Shown: one piece after another, positions 39,964-49,769 of the stretch
How the letters are laid out: every line of letters starts with the position of its first letter
Numbering within the stretch: the first letter of the stretch is position 1
From: Caldilineaceae bacterium
GTDB taxonomy: Bacteria; Chloroflexota; Anaerolineae; Caldilineales; Caldilineaceae
Length of the DNA: 64,000 nt
Direction of reading: 5' to 3'
NCBI GenBank assembly: GCA_026645575.1
Contig: JAPKMW010000004.1
Location: forward strand, 62,001-126,000
The notes under the pieces: model-generated
Databases searched by the model: none
What the model saw: the letters and a program-made list of their open reading frames with translations, nothing else
What the model was told of the DNA's origin: nothing
Program-made: the position numbers and the translations under genes

Positions 39964-42501
39964 ATGTCCGTAGCGGATCACAATCGGCAAAAAGCAAAAG
40001 CGCGCACTACGCCGCAACCCAACCAACTGGGGCAGCAGCCCCCCACATCGGCTGGCGCCATCTATCTGGGCACCTTTCTCATCGCCTTTACCACCCTGGC
40101 GTTGGAAATCACCCTGACCCGTATTTTGAGCGTGACAACGTGGTACCATCTCGCCTTTTTTGCCATCGGCGTAGCGATGCTCGGTATGACCGCCGGCGCC
40201 ACCACCGTCTATCTGCGTTCGGCCTGGTTTACCGAAACGAAACTGGCCGGCACGCTCGCCAAAGCTTGTTTGGGCTATGCCTTGCTCACCCCGCCGGCTT
40301 TGATTTTGATCCTTATGATCCCCGCTGGTTTTCATCAATCGATCATGGGGCTAATGAGCATTATCGCCATTGCGGTAATTTGCGGCTTGCCCTTCTACTG
40401 TTCTGGCGTTGCCATTAGCGCGGTTCTCACCAAATCGCAACTGCCGATGGGTAAGCTCTACGCCAGCGACTTGATCGGCGCTGCTCTGGGCTGTCTCTTT
40501 GTACTGGGCGGGTTGGAGCTACTCGACGCCCCCAGCCTCGTCTTATTGAGCAGTGCCATTGGCGCCCTGGCCGCCTATGCCTTTGCCCGCGCCGAGGTCA
40601 ACAAAGCGTTCCGGCGTCTGAGTCTCACCATTGCGGCCTTGTTAACTGTGGCAGTTGGCCTCAATACCTCCACCATGTACGGCATTCAACCGCTGGTGGT
40701 CAAAGGGCAACTGGATGGCGTCGAGTGGCACCTGTTGGATCGCTGGAATTCCTTCTCGCGCATTGTGGTCTACAAAGGGCAGGAGGCGCCACCCCAATAT
40801 TGGGGAGCCAGCCCCAAAGCGCCGCAGGAACCGGTCTATCAATATGGCATGGTGATCGACGGGCTGGCCGGCACAACGATGCGCAAATTTGAGACCAACG
40901 CCGACATTGACCACTTGCGCTATGATGTGACCAATGCCGTCTACCACCTGCGACCCAAGGGCGGTGCGGCGGTGATCGGCGTCGGCGGAGCGCGCGATAT
41001 TCAGAGCGCGCTGCTCTTTGGTCATGATCGGGTCTATGGCATTGATGTCAATCCGATCTTTATCGACCTGTTGCAAAATGAATTTCGCGACTTTGCCGGT
41101 GTGGCGAACCGCGAAGAAGTGACGCTGGTCGTCGATGAGGCGCGCAGCTTCCTTTCCCACACCGACCAACAGTTTGCCGTGATTCAGATGACAGTGATCG
41201 ATACCTTTGCCGCCACCGGCGCCGGCGCCTTTTCGCTTTCGGAAAATGCGCTTTACACGGTCGAAGCATGGGAAGTCTTTCTCAACCGCCTGACCGACGA
41301 TGGCATCTTCACCGTCTCGCGCTGGTACAACCCGACCAACATTGGTGAAACCGGGCGCTCGGCCAGCCTGGCCGTGGCGGCGCTTTTGGGCATGGGCGTA
41401 ACCGATCCGGCTCAACATATCGCCATGCTTGGCACCGATATGCTTTCGACGCTGTTGGTGAGCAAACGCCCCTTTACGGCGGAAGAGGTTACGGCACTAC
41501 AAGCGTTGAGCAACCATCTGCAATTTACCCCGATTATCATACCGGGCATCACCCCCGATCACGCCATCTTAGCCAAAATCGTCGGCGCCACCTCGCCAGA
41601 TGCGTTGACCCAAGCGGTGGTCGATGAACCCTTGAACTATACGCCCACCACCGACGAGCAGCCCTATTTCTTCAATATGTTGCGGCTGGATCGCATTGCC
41701 TGGGACAAGGTCTTTGGCGCCAGCGACGCCGAGTTGGGCACCGGCGGCGGCAATCTCAAAGCAACGCTAACCCTGGTTGCTATGATCCTCACCCTTTTTG
41801 TGCTGGCATTGATGACCGTTGTCTTCCCACTGCTCTTCTGGCGCCAGCGTGATGACGCTGCACAGGGCATGAGTCCGGGCTTTGTCTATGGCGCGGTCTA
41901 CTTCTCGCTCATCGGCGCCGGCTTTATGTTTGTGGAGATTGCGTTGATGCAGCGGCTCTCGGTCTTCCTGAGCCATCCGGTTTATGCGCTGGGCATTGTC
42001 CTCTTTAGCATCATCGCCAGCACCGGCATTGGCAGCTATCTGAGCGATTATCTGCCGTTGACCCGCCGACCCTGGGTCTTTCTCTACCCCATTGTCATGG
42101 CTGTGGTGATTTTACTGGTTCAATCAACGCTTTCGACCCTGCTGGTGACCATGATCACGGCGTCGATGGCGCTGAAAACCTTGAGCGCGATCCTGGTCAT
42201 CCTGCCGATGGGGTTGGTGATGGGGCTTTTCTTCCCCACCGGCATGAAACTGGTGAAAACCGCAAACTCTGCCGAAGCGCCCTGGTATTGGGCGCTCAAC
42301 GGCATCTGGGGCGTCCTCTCCAGCGCGGTGGCGGTCTTTACCTCGATCTACATTAGCGTCTCGCTCAACTTTACCATTGGCGCCATCTGTTATGGACTGT
42401 TGCCACTCTGTATCATCGGCCTGGTGCGGGCGCAACGGGCGCTCACGACGCGACGGCCCGGCTTGGGCGCTGTGGCAGAGCAGCCGGCAGTGTTGTCGTA
42501 A
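39964..42501 (+). CDS. Membrane-embedded spermidine-synthase-like protein
   Basis: An 845-residue protein. N-terminal hydrophobic helices (about residues 30-220: IYLGTFLIAFTTLALEITLT, ILILMIPAGFHQSIMGLMSI) are followed by a soluble methyltransferase-fold domain (about 310-480: AAVIGVGGARDIQSALLFG, VYGIDVNPIFIDLL, LVVDEARSFL), then about seven further helices to the end. The GVGG-x-RD and GIDVNP motifs match the aminopropyltransferase/SAM fold of spermidine synthases. Proteins of this fused type are common in environmental bacteria; whether they make polyamines is unproven. ATG 39964 has a GGAGG box. No speD-type gene is nearby. Confidence 0.82.
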   Translation: MSVADHNRQKAKARTTPQPNQLGQQPPTSAGAIYLGTFLIAFTTLALEITLTRILSVTTWYHLAFFAIGVAMLGMTAGATTVYLRSAWFTETKLAGTLAKACLGYALLTPPALILILMIPAGFHQSIMGLMSIIAIAVICGLPFYCSGVAISAVLTKSQLPMGKLYASDLIGAALGCLFVLGGLELLDAPSLVLLSSAIGALAAYAFARAEVNKAFRRLSLTIAALLTVAVGLNTSTMYGIQPLVVKGQLDGVEWHLLDRWNSFSRIVVYKGQEAPPQYWGASPKAPQEPVYQYGMVIDGLAGTTMRKFETNADIDHLRYDVTNAVYHLRPKGGAAVIGVGGARDIQSALLFGHDRVYGIDVNPIFIDLLQNEFRDFAGVANREEVTLVVDEARSFLSHTDQQFAVIQMTVIDTFAATGAGAFSLSENALYTVEAWEVFLNRLTDDGIFTVSRWYNPTNIGETGRSASLAVAALLGMGVTDPAQHIAMLGTDMLSTLLVSKRPFTAEEVTALQALSNHLQFTPIIIPGITPDHAILAKIVGATSPDALTQAVVDEPLNYTPTTDEQPYFFNMLRLDRIAWDKVFGASDAELGTGGGNLKATLTLVAMILTLFVLALMTVVFPLLFWRQRDDAAQGMSPGFVYGAVYFSLIGAGFMFVEIALMQRLSVFLSHPVYALGIVLFSIIASTGIGSYLSDYLPLTRRPWVFLYPIVMAVVILLVQSTLSTLLVTMITASMALKTLSAILVILPMGLVMGLFFPTGMKLVKTANSAEAPWYWALNGIWGVLSSAVAVFTSIYISVSLNFTIGAICYGLLPLCIIGLVRAQRALTTRRPGLGAVAEQPAVLS

Positions 42502-42537
42502 ACGAGACGCACTTAACTTCAGGTCAAAGTGACCTCA

Positions 42538-42558
42538 CACGGTTCACATCCGTGAGGT
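42538..42558 (+). repeat. Inverted copy of the tRNA-Val anticodon arm
   Basis: These 21 bases equal the anticodon arm and following bases of the tRNA gene (42661-42681) but on the opposite strand, about 100 bases away. With its flanks it forms an ACCTCAC/GTGAGGT hairpin. Confidence 0.75.
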
Positions 42559-42581
42559 TTTAGGATGTAAAGAAGGAAAAC

Positions 42582-42627
42582 AAAAAAGTGTGTTTGTATC
42601 TTCATAAGCATACAAACACACTTTTTT
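42582..42627. terminator. Bidirectional terminator between a coding gene and the tRNA
   Basis: Perfect 18-base arms, AAAAAAGTGTGTTTGTAT and complement, around CTTCATAAGC, with A/T runs that give a U-tail in both directions. It serves the membrane protein (plus) and the tRNA gene (minus). Confidence 0.85.
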
Positions 42628-42631
42628 ATTT

Positions 42632-42708
<77 letters not shown>

Positions 42709-42750
42709 AAACAATATTTAGTAAAGCAAATTTGCTTTGTTAGGCTGATA

Positions 42751-42778
42751 ATTATATCATAATACCAAACAATGGCAA
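42751..42778 (-). promoter_or_regulatory. tRNA promoter
   Basis: On the minus strand TTGCCA (42778-42773), a 16-base spacer and consensus TATAAT (42756-42751). A 16-base palindrome, AAAGCAAATTTGCTTT, lies between promoter and tRNA at 42723-42738. Confidence 0.65.
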
Positions 42779-42843
42779 ATTTTGCATTCAGAGAAATTGT
42801 CATTGTTCGTTCTTCGTGCGATTTGGCTAGAAACGTGGTTGCT

Positions 42844-43056
42844 ATGGTGCAAAACAATCGACAGCTCATTCGGCTCTTTTTTGTCCTGGTCATTGGGGTG
42901 GGGCTGTGGGGCGGTTGGCTCACGCAGCAATGGGTGCAACTGGAAACCCTCACCTTGACGCCCACCGTCACCGACAATCGCAACTGGATTGATCTGCTGG
43001 CTCTCATCGGTGAACAGACGATTCAGTTCTTCCTGGGGTTGACCAGCGGTCAATAA
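42844..43056 (+). CDS. Small single-span membrane protein, hypothetical
   Basis: A 70-residue protein starting MVQNNRQLIRLFFVLVIGVG, with one membrane segment (residues about 10-28) and a short exposed part (TVTDNRNWIDLLALIGEQTI). No ribosome binding site stands out and I do not know the family. It lies between the tRNA and the giant protease. The frame is open back to 42772, but that part would overlap the tRNA promoter. Low confidence as a real gene. Confidence 0.4.
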   Translation: MVQNNRQLIRLFFVLVIGVGLWGGWLTQQWVQLETLTLTPTVTDNRNWIDLLALIGEQTIQFFLGLTSGQ

Positions 43057-43213
43057 ACGCCGGCGCGCAACACAAGCAATCATTGATGATGCCGGCGGAC
43101 CCATCAACTGCACCAACCGTTCACAGACTCCTTCCATTGCAGCCAGATCGTCCAATCATTCACAACCTTTTCATTCACAACCTGTAACCAACTTTCCCCG
43201 GAGGCTTATCCCT

Positions 43214-46200
43214 ATGACAACCAGGCTCTTTTTCCGTGTTCTCAGTTGTCTGAGTTTTTTGCTGCTTTATGGCAGCAGCCAGGTAACGGCGACGCCGCTG
43301 CCTGCCGCGTCGCTATCCACTCTACTGGCGCCGGCGCAACAATCGTCATTGGAATCGTCCACAGACGATGAAGGTCGCTGGCGCGCCTGGCTGGCGCTTG
43401 ATCTCCAAGTGCAGGCCAAAGTCGATCCCCGCATTCTGGCCGAATTGCGCGGCGAAGTGCGACCGGCCCACCTAGGCGGCAGTCCGGCCCAAGAGGCCAT
43501 TTTGCCCGCAGAACGCCTTCCTCTAGAGCAAACACGGTTCTTGGTCTATCTGCAAAAACAGGCTGACTTTTCCGCAGTCGAGGCTATGGTCTTTGCCAGC
43601 ACGGCTGAACGGCGCAACGCGGTCGTTGACCTGCTCACCACCCAAGCCCAACAGGAACAGGCTGCCCTCCGCGGTTGGCTCGATAGCCGCCTTGGCACCA
43701 CCGTTGTTGGCGGCTACCAACCCTTTACCATTGTCAACGTCATTGCCGTCGAGGGCAACCTGGAGAGTGTGATTGCGCTGGCCCAGCGCCCCGATGTGGC
43801 GCGCCTGATCGCCAACTATCCCCTGGTCACGCTCTGGCAAGAGCCGACGCCGCCCATGACCCAACGTGTAGAAGCGGCCACGGTTGATCTGGCTCGTGCC
43901 AACTGGAACATTGAACTCGTCGGCGCTGACCGCGTTTGGACGGAACTGGGGATCCGCGGTGAGGGTGCGGTGGTCGCTGGTTTTGATACGGGCGTCAGCT
44001 TCCGCCATCCGGCGCTCTTCAAACAATATCGCGGGAATCAGAATGGGCGCCTTGACCATAATTACAACTGGTTTGAACCCGACGGCAGGCTCTACGCCAA
44101 TGGCGTTTTGGGACCAAGCCGTTCCCGCCAGCCCTTTGACTGTCATGGGCATGGCACCCATACGATGGGAACCTCAGTGGGCGACGGCGGCAGCAGTGGG
44201 ACACAGGTCGGTATGGCGCCGGGGGCCAAGTGGATTGCGCTGCCCGGCATCTGCGCCGGTACGATGGGGGGTGGCATTCGGGATGACATCGGCGGTCTCA
44301 AAGCCTTTCAGTGGCTCCTCTGCCCCACCGATCTCACCGGCGATCCGGCGACGGCCGATTGTAGCAAAGCGCCTGATGTGGTCAACAATTCATGGGGGTC
44401 GGCCAATCCGACCAATGAGGTGTTACGCCCCGCCATTGCCGCCTTACGCGCGGTAAATATTGCGCCGGTCTTTGCTTCCGGCAATCCGCGCGCCGGCGCC
44501 GGTTCGATTGGGTCGCCCGGCAATGCACCGGAGGCGATTACGGTGGGCGCCACAGATGAACGCGATCTGGTAGCGCCCTTTAGCGGGCGCGGCCCTTCCT
44601 TTTATGAAGGCGAGCAGAAACCGGAGCTGAGCGCGCCCGGCGTTAGTGTTCTTTCTTCCGTGGGCGACAGCAGCTATGACACCGCTTCCGGCACCTCGAT
44701 GGCCGCGCCTCATGTCACCGGCTTGATTGCGCTCATGGTCGCCGCCGATCTGCGTGACGGGCGCCGCGATTTTACGGTCGATGAATTAGAAACCTTTATG
44801 ACCAACACCGCGGTTGATCTGGGCGACGTTGGGCCGGATGATGATTACGGCTACGGCCGGATTGATGCCTATGCGGCGGTGCGTTGGGTGCTGTCGGCTG
44901 GTGATCTGCGTGGCGTTGTCCGCAATCAGAGCGACAACACCCCCATTGCCGGAGCGACAGTTACCGGTGTGGGCGCGGGTACGATCTTTCATGGCCTGAG
45001 CAACGGCGGCGGCGCCTATTCTGTCACCGTGCCGGCGGGCTATTATGACTTGATGGTGAGCGCCTGGGGCTACGACAGCGCCACCTTCTCCGGGCAAACT
45101 GTACTGGCAGGTGCGTTGGCGCAGGCTAATTTTGCCTTGCGTCCGCTGCCGGTAGCCACCGTGGCGGGTGTGGTGCGCAGCGGCGGCGCGCCGGTGGTCA
45201 ATGCCTTACTCGCGGTCGAAGCGCAGCCAGGCTTGACGGTCCGCACCAATCCACAGGGGGAGTACCGCTTGACCTTACCCATTGGTCAGCACACCTTGGT
45301 GGTGAAAGAGCGCGGCTACCGTCGACAACAAGCGCAGATCACCGTCGAAGCGGCTGGGATCAGCCAGGATTTCGAGTTGGAAGCCGCTCCTGCCATCCTA
45401 CTCGTCGAAGCTGATGCCTATCGTGGCTGGTTTGAAGGCTGGCCGATTGGCACGATCTTTACCTGGGCGCTCGACGAGCAGGGATACAGCTATGATCGCT
45501 GGCCGATTCAATATCTGACCATCACCGATACCGAAGTCATCACCGAAGGCGTGCTGGCCTATGGCATCCCCTCCACGACCACCTTGCAAGGCTATGATGT
45601 GGTGATCTGGGCGCAGAGCGGCTGTGATTCGGGCTTTTTCGGTTGTCTCTATCGTAGTTCGCCGGCAACCATTGGCGCTGATGACAGCCTGCAAGGGTTT
45701 ATGGACAGTGGCGGTCGGCTGATTCTCTCCGGCCAGGATATTGGCACCTGGGATGACGGAACCGACTTCTATGATACCTATCTGAATGCTACGCAGATAA
45801 TGGAAAGCGCCGCTAACGAAGGGGATACCATCACCGGCAGCGGCTTTCTGGGGAGCCTGACGCTGACGGTGACCAATGCCAGCCTCTACGGCTATCGCAA
45901 CGGGGCCATTGCCCTTTCCCCCGATGCGATTACCGCCGAGCGCAATGATGACGCCACCTATCCGATTTTGCGTTACGACCAGAGTCAGGCGTCGGCCGCA
46001 CTGGCGATCGACTCCTGTCGCGCCCCCTACCGGGCGGTCTACTTTGGGGTGGGTTTTGAAAATATCGGCCCCCGTGCCGATGACCGTAATCCCGCCACGG
46101 CTGAGGTGTTAGGGCGCGCCGTGCGCTGGGTCAATGGCCCCAAAGTGGCGCGCGGTCTGGAGCTTGTCGCCAACCAAACAGAAGCCGAGCTTGAACCAGG

Positions 46201-49200
46201 CCAGACCACCACCTATCCTTTACAACTGATCAATACGGGACAGACGGCGCTCACCCTCGCCCTGACCACCAGCGGCGGCAATTGGAGAGTGCAGATCCTG
46301 CAAGCGAAGCAGCCGGTCAGTGGTCCACTCACCCTAGCGCCTTGTCAAACAGCAAATCTTTCGGTGGTGGTGACGGCGCCGGCAACCGCGCTGAATGGCC
46401 AAGAGGATACCCTGGTGCTGACCGCCACCGCCGTCGATGATGCCACCGTAACGCGTCAGGTTAGCTTTGCCACGCTGGTCTTTGCGGCCTGGCAGGCCCA
46501 ACCGGTAACGCTCGACGCCCGCTATTATGGCGGGGTGGTCGCGGCGCCAAGCGGCAGCCACCTCTATGTGGTGGGCGGCTGGCGGAACGCACTTGTCGGC
46601 AGCTTTACCATGACCGAACGGGCGGCGAACACCCTCCTGCGCTATAATGTTTGTACCCAGGAAGTGGAGCAGCTCGCCGATCTGCCTGGGCCACGCGCCA
46701 ATGTTGGCGCCGTGTTACTCCAGGGCAAACTCTATGTGGTCGGCGGCAGCAGCTTGCTGGCCGGCTTTGACTTTTTTGAATCCACGCAATATGCCACGCT
46801 CCTGATCTACGATCCGGCGACCAACCAGTGGTCGGAAGGGGCGCCGTTACCACAAAGCTATGCAGGGATGGCGGTAGCAACGGCCAATGGCAAGCTCTAT
46901 GCCTTTGGCGGTGTCGATGCGTTCGGCAGCGGTTCCGCCCAGAGCTTTGAATATGATCCGGACGGCAACAGTTGGCGCGAAAAGGCGCCCATGCCCAACG
47001 GCGTCCGCTATCAGGCGGCGGCAGCGACCTTGAATGGTCTCATCTATGTCGTTGGCGGCTGGGGTGAACGTGATGATGTGGAGATTTACGACCCGACGAC
47101 CAACCGTTGGCAAACGGGGCCAAAGCTAATGCTGGGACGCCATTCATTGGGCTTGACCGCGGCGCCTGATGGCTATCTTTATGCCGTCGGCGGCGCGAGC
47201 TTTTCCCGCAGCGAAGCCAGTGTCGAACGCTACAGCCCCACCGCCAGCGGCGCCAAGGGGTGGGAAGCATTGAGCAGTTTGCATGACCTGGCACGGCAAG
47301 GCGTCGGCGCCGCCTATGTCGCCGGTCAGCTTTACGCCGTCGGCGGCGCACGTGTCCGCGAAGTAGTGGAAAGTTTGCGGATTGAGACTTCGTTCTGCTT
47401 ATCGGAACAGCGTAGCCCGACTGCTGTCATCGGCATCGGCAGTCCGATCACCTATACAGTCGCGATCTTTGCCGACACGGAAGCGCGCCCCAATGCTGCG
47501 TACCGTCATCCGCTGCCCCCCAAAACCGCCTTTGGCGCTTTTATCCAGAACGAGATCGGGGCGCGCTTTAACCCTGCCACTCAACAGGTCGAATGGCAGG
47601 GGGCCTTGGCCGCACGCGCCAACCCACTGGCGTTGAGTTACCGGCTTACCACCGACAGCGCCACGCTTACCGACCGTGAACGGCTGACCAGCACGGCGCA
47701 ATTCGACAATGGCGCCGGTCTGGTCTTTACGCGCACAACTGTCAATCTTCTGTTGGCCGCCGACCTGAGCAACAGCACCAAAACGGTGGACAGAAGCGAT
47801 GTCCTAGCCGGCGTCCCGCTGACCTACACAATCCAACTGCAAGGAACCACCTTTGTCGGCGGGGAAGTCACCGTGCGTGATCCGCTGCCCAGCACGCTGG
47901 AATATATTTCCGGCACACTACGCTATGACAGTGGCGTCGGCAGCTATGACCCAACCACCCATAGCATCCTCTGGCAGGGGCGCGCCGAGGGTGGGGCCAA
48001 TGCCTACATCAACTTCACCAATGAGTACGTTCTGGGCGATTCTGACGGCGAAGGGGTGATTCCCAATGTGCGTTATGAATGGCAGGAGATCGGGACAACC
48101 GGTGTGGCGCTGACAGGTGGTGACTTCGGCTATATTTGTGACTTGCCGATTGGCTTCGGTTTCCCCTTCTATGGGCAAGTGCAAAACAGCTTCTGCGTCA
48201 GCACCAACGGCTTTATCTCCTTCCAAAACACCGGGACCGCCGACGACACCAATGATTGTCCGCTGCCCAGCGAGCGCGGGGTTGGCGCCTTGATTGCCGC
48301 CGTCTGGGATGATCTGGTGGTCGAGGAGATGCGCTATCAATTGCTCGGCGTTGCGCCCAATCGCATGTTGGTTGTCCAATGGAATGAGGCGCGCCGCTAT
48401 GGCGCCTTCGCCACCAAGTTGGCAACCTTCCAAGTGGTTCTCTTTGAAAATGGGGTCATTCGCATTGCGATCAAGGAAGCCGGCAGCTTACAGGGGGCGT
48501 CCTCGACCACGGGGATTGAAAACGCGCAAGAGACGCGCGGTCTCACCTATGCCTGTAACGAGTTGCCCAGCCTTCATGATGAGCAAACCATTCTCTTTGT
48601 CCCGCCCGGCGCCGGCACCGGCGTCAGTCAGGCGGCCTTCCACTTCCAGGCGCGCAGCCTGCCGACGCTGGGCGCCAATGAAGCGATCACCAATACGGTC
48701 TTTATCACAACGGCCACCAAAGCCTTCCAGCGCCAGGTCACGACCTTGGTGAACCCGGTGCGCCTCCAAAGTTCGACCCTGCAAGCAACGCCCGGCGAAG
48801 TCATCCCCAACGGCACGGTCGTCTACCAGGCGCAGTTACGCAATACTGGTCTGCTCACCGCCACCAATGCCGGCCTGACCCTCGCCATTCCGCCGGCCAT
48901 GAGCTATGTCGATGGTTCGCTGGACTGTAGCGCCGGTCTCTGTCAACCGGAGAGTGGCGCCCTCCGCTGGACCGGCGCCCTGGCCCCCAACCAGACGACC
49001 ACTGTGACCTTTACCTTGCGCTTAACCACCGGCTTGCCCGACCTCAGCCTGGTCACGCTCACGGGGCAGTTGGCGGATGGCTTTGGGCAAAGCTATGGCT
49101 TGACCGCCATTGTCGTGGCGCGGCGTTCTGATCTACGTCAGGCGCAAGTACAGATTCTCCCCGCCTATGTCGAACCAGGGGCAACGACCGGCATCAACCT

Positions 49201-49582
49201 TCTAGTCTACAATGCCGGCGGTTTGCAGACCAACGCGGCGCTCCAGATGAGCATCCCCGCGCCTTTGACCTATGTCGCCGATTCTCTACTTTGTGGTGAC
49301 GGTAGTTGCCGCTATGCGGACGGCGCCATCCAGTGGAGCGGCCTCGTCGGCGCACGGACGATCATCCCCATCCGCTTGCGCGTCCAGACCCCGGCCACGG
49401 CGCGCTATGGCGACCGCTACGCCCTCACTGCCACCCTCACCGACCAGGATTGGCAGGAGACATATACGCTTCCGGCTACGCTCACCATTGCTCGCAACAC
49501 ACTCTTCCCCATCCTGCGCCGACCAGAACAACGGTATCGGCTCTTTATGCCGGTCGCGCCCAGTAACACTACAACGGATTAA
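43214..49582 (+). CDS. Giant secreted subtilisin-like protease with Kelch and DUF11 modules
   Basis: A 2,122-residue exported protein. Signal peptide 1-27; peptidase S8 domain about 225-560 with the triad D258 (AGFDTGVS), H313 (HGTH) and S495 (GTSMAAPH), plus oxyanion NNSWG. Carboxypeptidase-regulatory-like domains about 570-730, a GATase1-like region about 730-960, a NEW3-like domain about 975-1080, Kelch repeats about 1105-1385 (LYVVGGWRN, LYVVGGSS, LYAFGG, IYVVGGWG, LYAVGGAS, LYAVGGAR) and several DUF11 domains with a nidogen-like insert (FPFYGQVQNSFCVSTNGF). It ends RYRLFMPVAP plus a short tail. It likely digests proteins outside the cell while attached to the surface. Catalytic residues are intact. 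Confidence 0.92.
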   Translation: MTTRLFFRVLSCLSFLLLYGSSQVTATPLPAASLSTLLAPAQQSSLESSTDDEGRWRAWLALDLQVQAKVDPRILAELRGEVRPAHLGGSPAQEAILPAERLPLEQTRFLVYLQKQADFSAVEAMVFASTAERRNAVVDLLTTQAQQEQAALRGWLDSRLGTTVVGGYQPFTIVNVIAVEGNLESVIALAQRPDVARLIANYPLVTLWQEPTPPMTQRVEAATVDLARANWNIELVGADRVWTELGIRGEGAVVAGFDTGVSFRHPALFKQYRGNQNGRLDHNYNWFEPDGRLYANGVLGPSRSRQPFDCHGHGTHTMGTSVGDGGSSGTQVGMAPGAKWIALPGICAGTMGGGIRDDIGGLKAFQWLLCPTDLTGDPATADCSKAPDVVNNSWGSANPTNEVLRPAIAALRAVNIAPVFASGNPRAGAGSIGSPGNAPEAITVGATDERDLVAPFSGRGPSFYEGEQKPELSAPGVSVLSSVGDSSYDTASGTSMAAPHVTGLIALMVAADLRDGRRDFTVDELETFMTNTAVDLGDVGPDDDYGYGRIDAYAAVRWVLSAGDLRGVVRNQSDNTPIAGATVTGVGAGTIFHGLSNGGGAYSVTVPAGYYDLMVSAWGYDSATFSGQTVLAGALAQANFALRPLPVATVAGVVRSGGAPVVNALLAVEAQPGLTVRTNPQGEYRLTLPIGQHTLVVKERGYRRQQAQITVEAAGISQDFELEAAPAILLVEADAYRGWFEGWPIGTIFTWALDEQGYSYDRWPIQYLTITDTEVITEGVLAYGIPSTTTLQGYDVVIWAQSGCDSGFFGCLYRSSPATIGADDSLQGFMDSGGRLILSGQDIGTWDDGTDFYDTYLNATQIMESAANEGDTITGSGFLGSLTLTVTNASLYGYRNGAIALSPDAITAERNDDATYPILRYDQSQASAALAIDSCRAPYRAVYFGVGFENIGPRADDRNPATAEVLGRAVRWVNGPKVARGLELVANQTEAELEPGQTTTYPLQLINTGQTALTLALTTSGGNWRVQILQAKQPVSGPLTLAPCQTANLSVVVTAPATALNGQEDTLVLTATAVDDATVTRQVSFATLVFAAWQAQPVTLDARYYGGVVAAPSGSHLYVVGGWRNALVGSFTMTERAANTLLRYNVCTQEVEQLADLPGPRANVGAVLLQGKLYVVGGSSLLAGFDFFESTQYATLLIYDPATNQWSEGAPLPQSYAGMAVATANGKLYAFGGVDAFGSGSAQSFEYDPDGNSWREKAPMPNGVRYQAAAATLNGLIYVVGGWGERDDVEIYDPTTNRWQTGPKLMLGRHSLGLTAAPDGYLYAVGGASFSRSEASVERYSPTASGAKGWEALSSLHDLARQGVGAAYVAGQLYAVGGARVREVVESLRIETSFCLSEQRSPTAVIGIGSPITYTVAIFADTEARPNAAYRHPLPPKTAFGAFIQNEIGARFNPATQQVEWQGALAARANPLALSYRLTTDSATLTDRERLTSTAQFDNGAGLVFTRTTVNLLLAADLSNSTKTVDRSDVLAGVPLTYTIQLQGTTFVGGEVTVRDPLPSTLEYISGTLRYDSGVGSYDPTTHSILWQGRAEGGANAYINFTNEYVLGDSDGEGVIPNVRYEWQEIGTTGVALTGGDFGYICDLPIGFGFPFYGQVQNSFCVSTNGFISFQNTGTADDTNDCPLPSERGVGALIAAVWDDLVVEEMRYQLLGVAPNRMLVVQWNEARRYGAFATKLATFQVVLFENGVIRIAIKEAGSLQGASSTTGIENAQETRGLTYACNELPSLHDEQTILFVPPGAGTGVSQAAFHFQARSLPTLGANEAITNTVFITTATKAFQRQVTTLVNPVRLQSSTLQATPGEVIPNGTVVYQAQLRNTGLLTATNAGLTLAIPPAMSYVDGSLDCSAGLCQPESGALRWTGALAPNQTTTVTFTLRLTTGLPDLSLVTLTGQLADGFGQSYGLTAIVVARRSDLRQAQVQILPAYVEPGATTGINLLVYNAGGLQTNAALQMSIPAPLTYVADSLLCGDGSCRYADGAIQWSGLVGARTIIPIRLRVQTPATARYGDRYALTATLTDQDWQETYTLPATLTIARNTLFPILRRPEQRYRLFMPVAPSNTTTD

Positions 49583-49769
49583 GGTGGGAACGGATTGGTG
49601 GTCGGTTGGGCAATGGTTGTGAGATCGGGGATTGATGGTGGTTGGTGAATTTTCGTTGGTTTCGACAAGCTCAACCAACGAAAATTCACCAACCACCGTA
49701 ACCCCACCAAAGATGAGCGTTCTATCTGGGCGGCGGACGAATCTGTTCCCACCTTAATCCGCTGTAGTG
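49567..49769. repeat. Nested hairpin between convergent genes
   Basis: Outer arms 49567-49591 and 49745-49769 (CACTACAACGGATT family) enclose an inner hairpin at 49637-49697 whose core is TTTCGACAAGCTC. Two dispersed repeat families are thus combined. The outer arms reach into the end of the protease gene and touch the stop of the glycosyltransferase gene. Confidence 0.8.
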
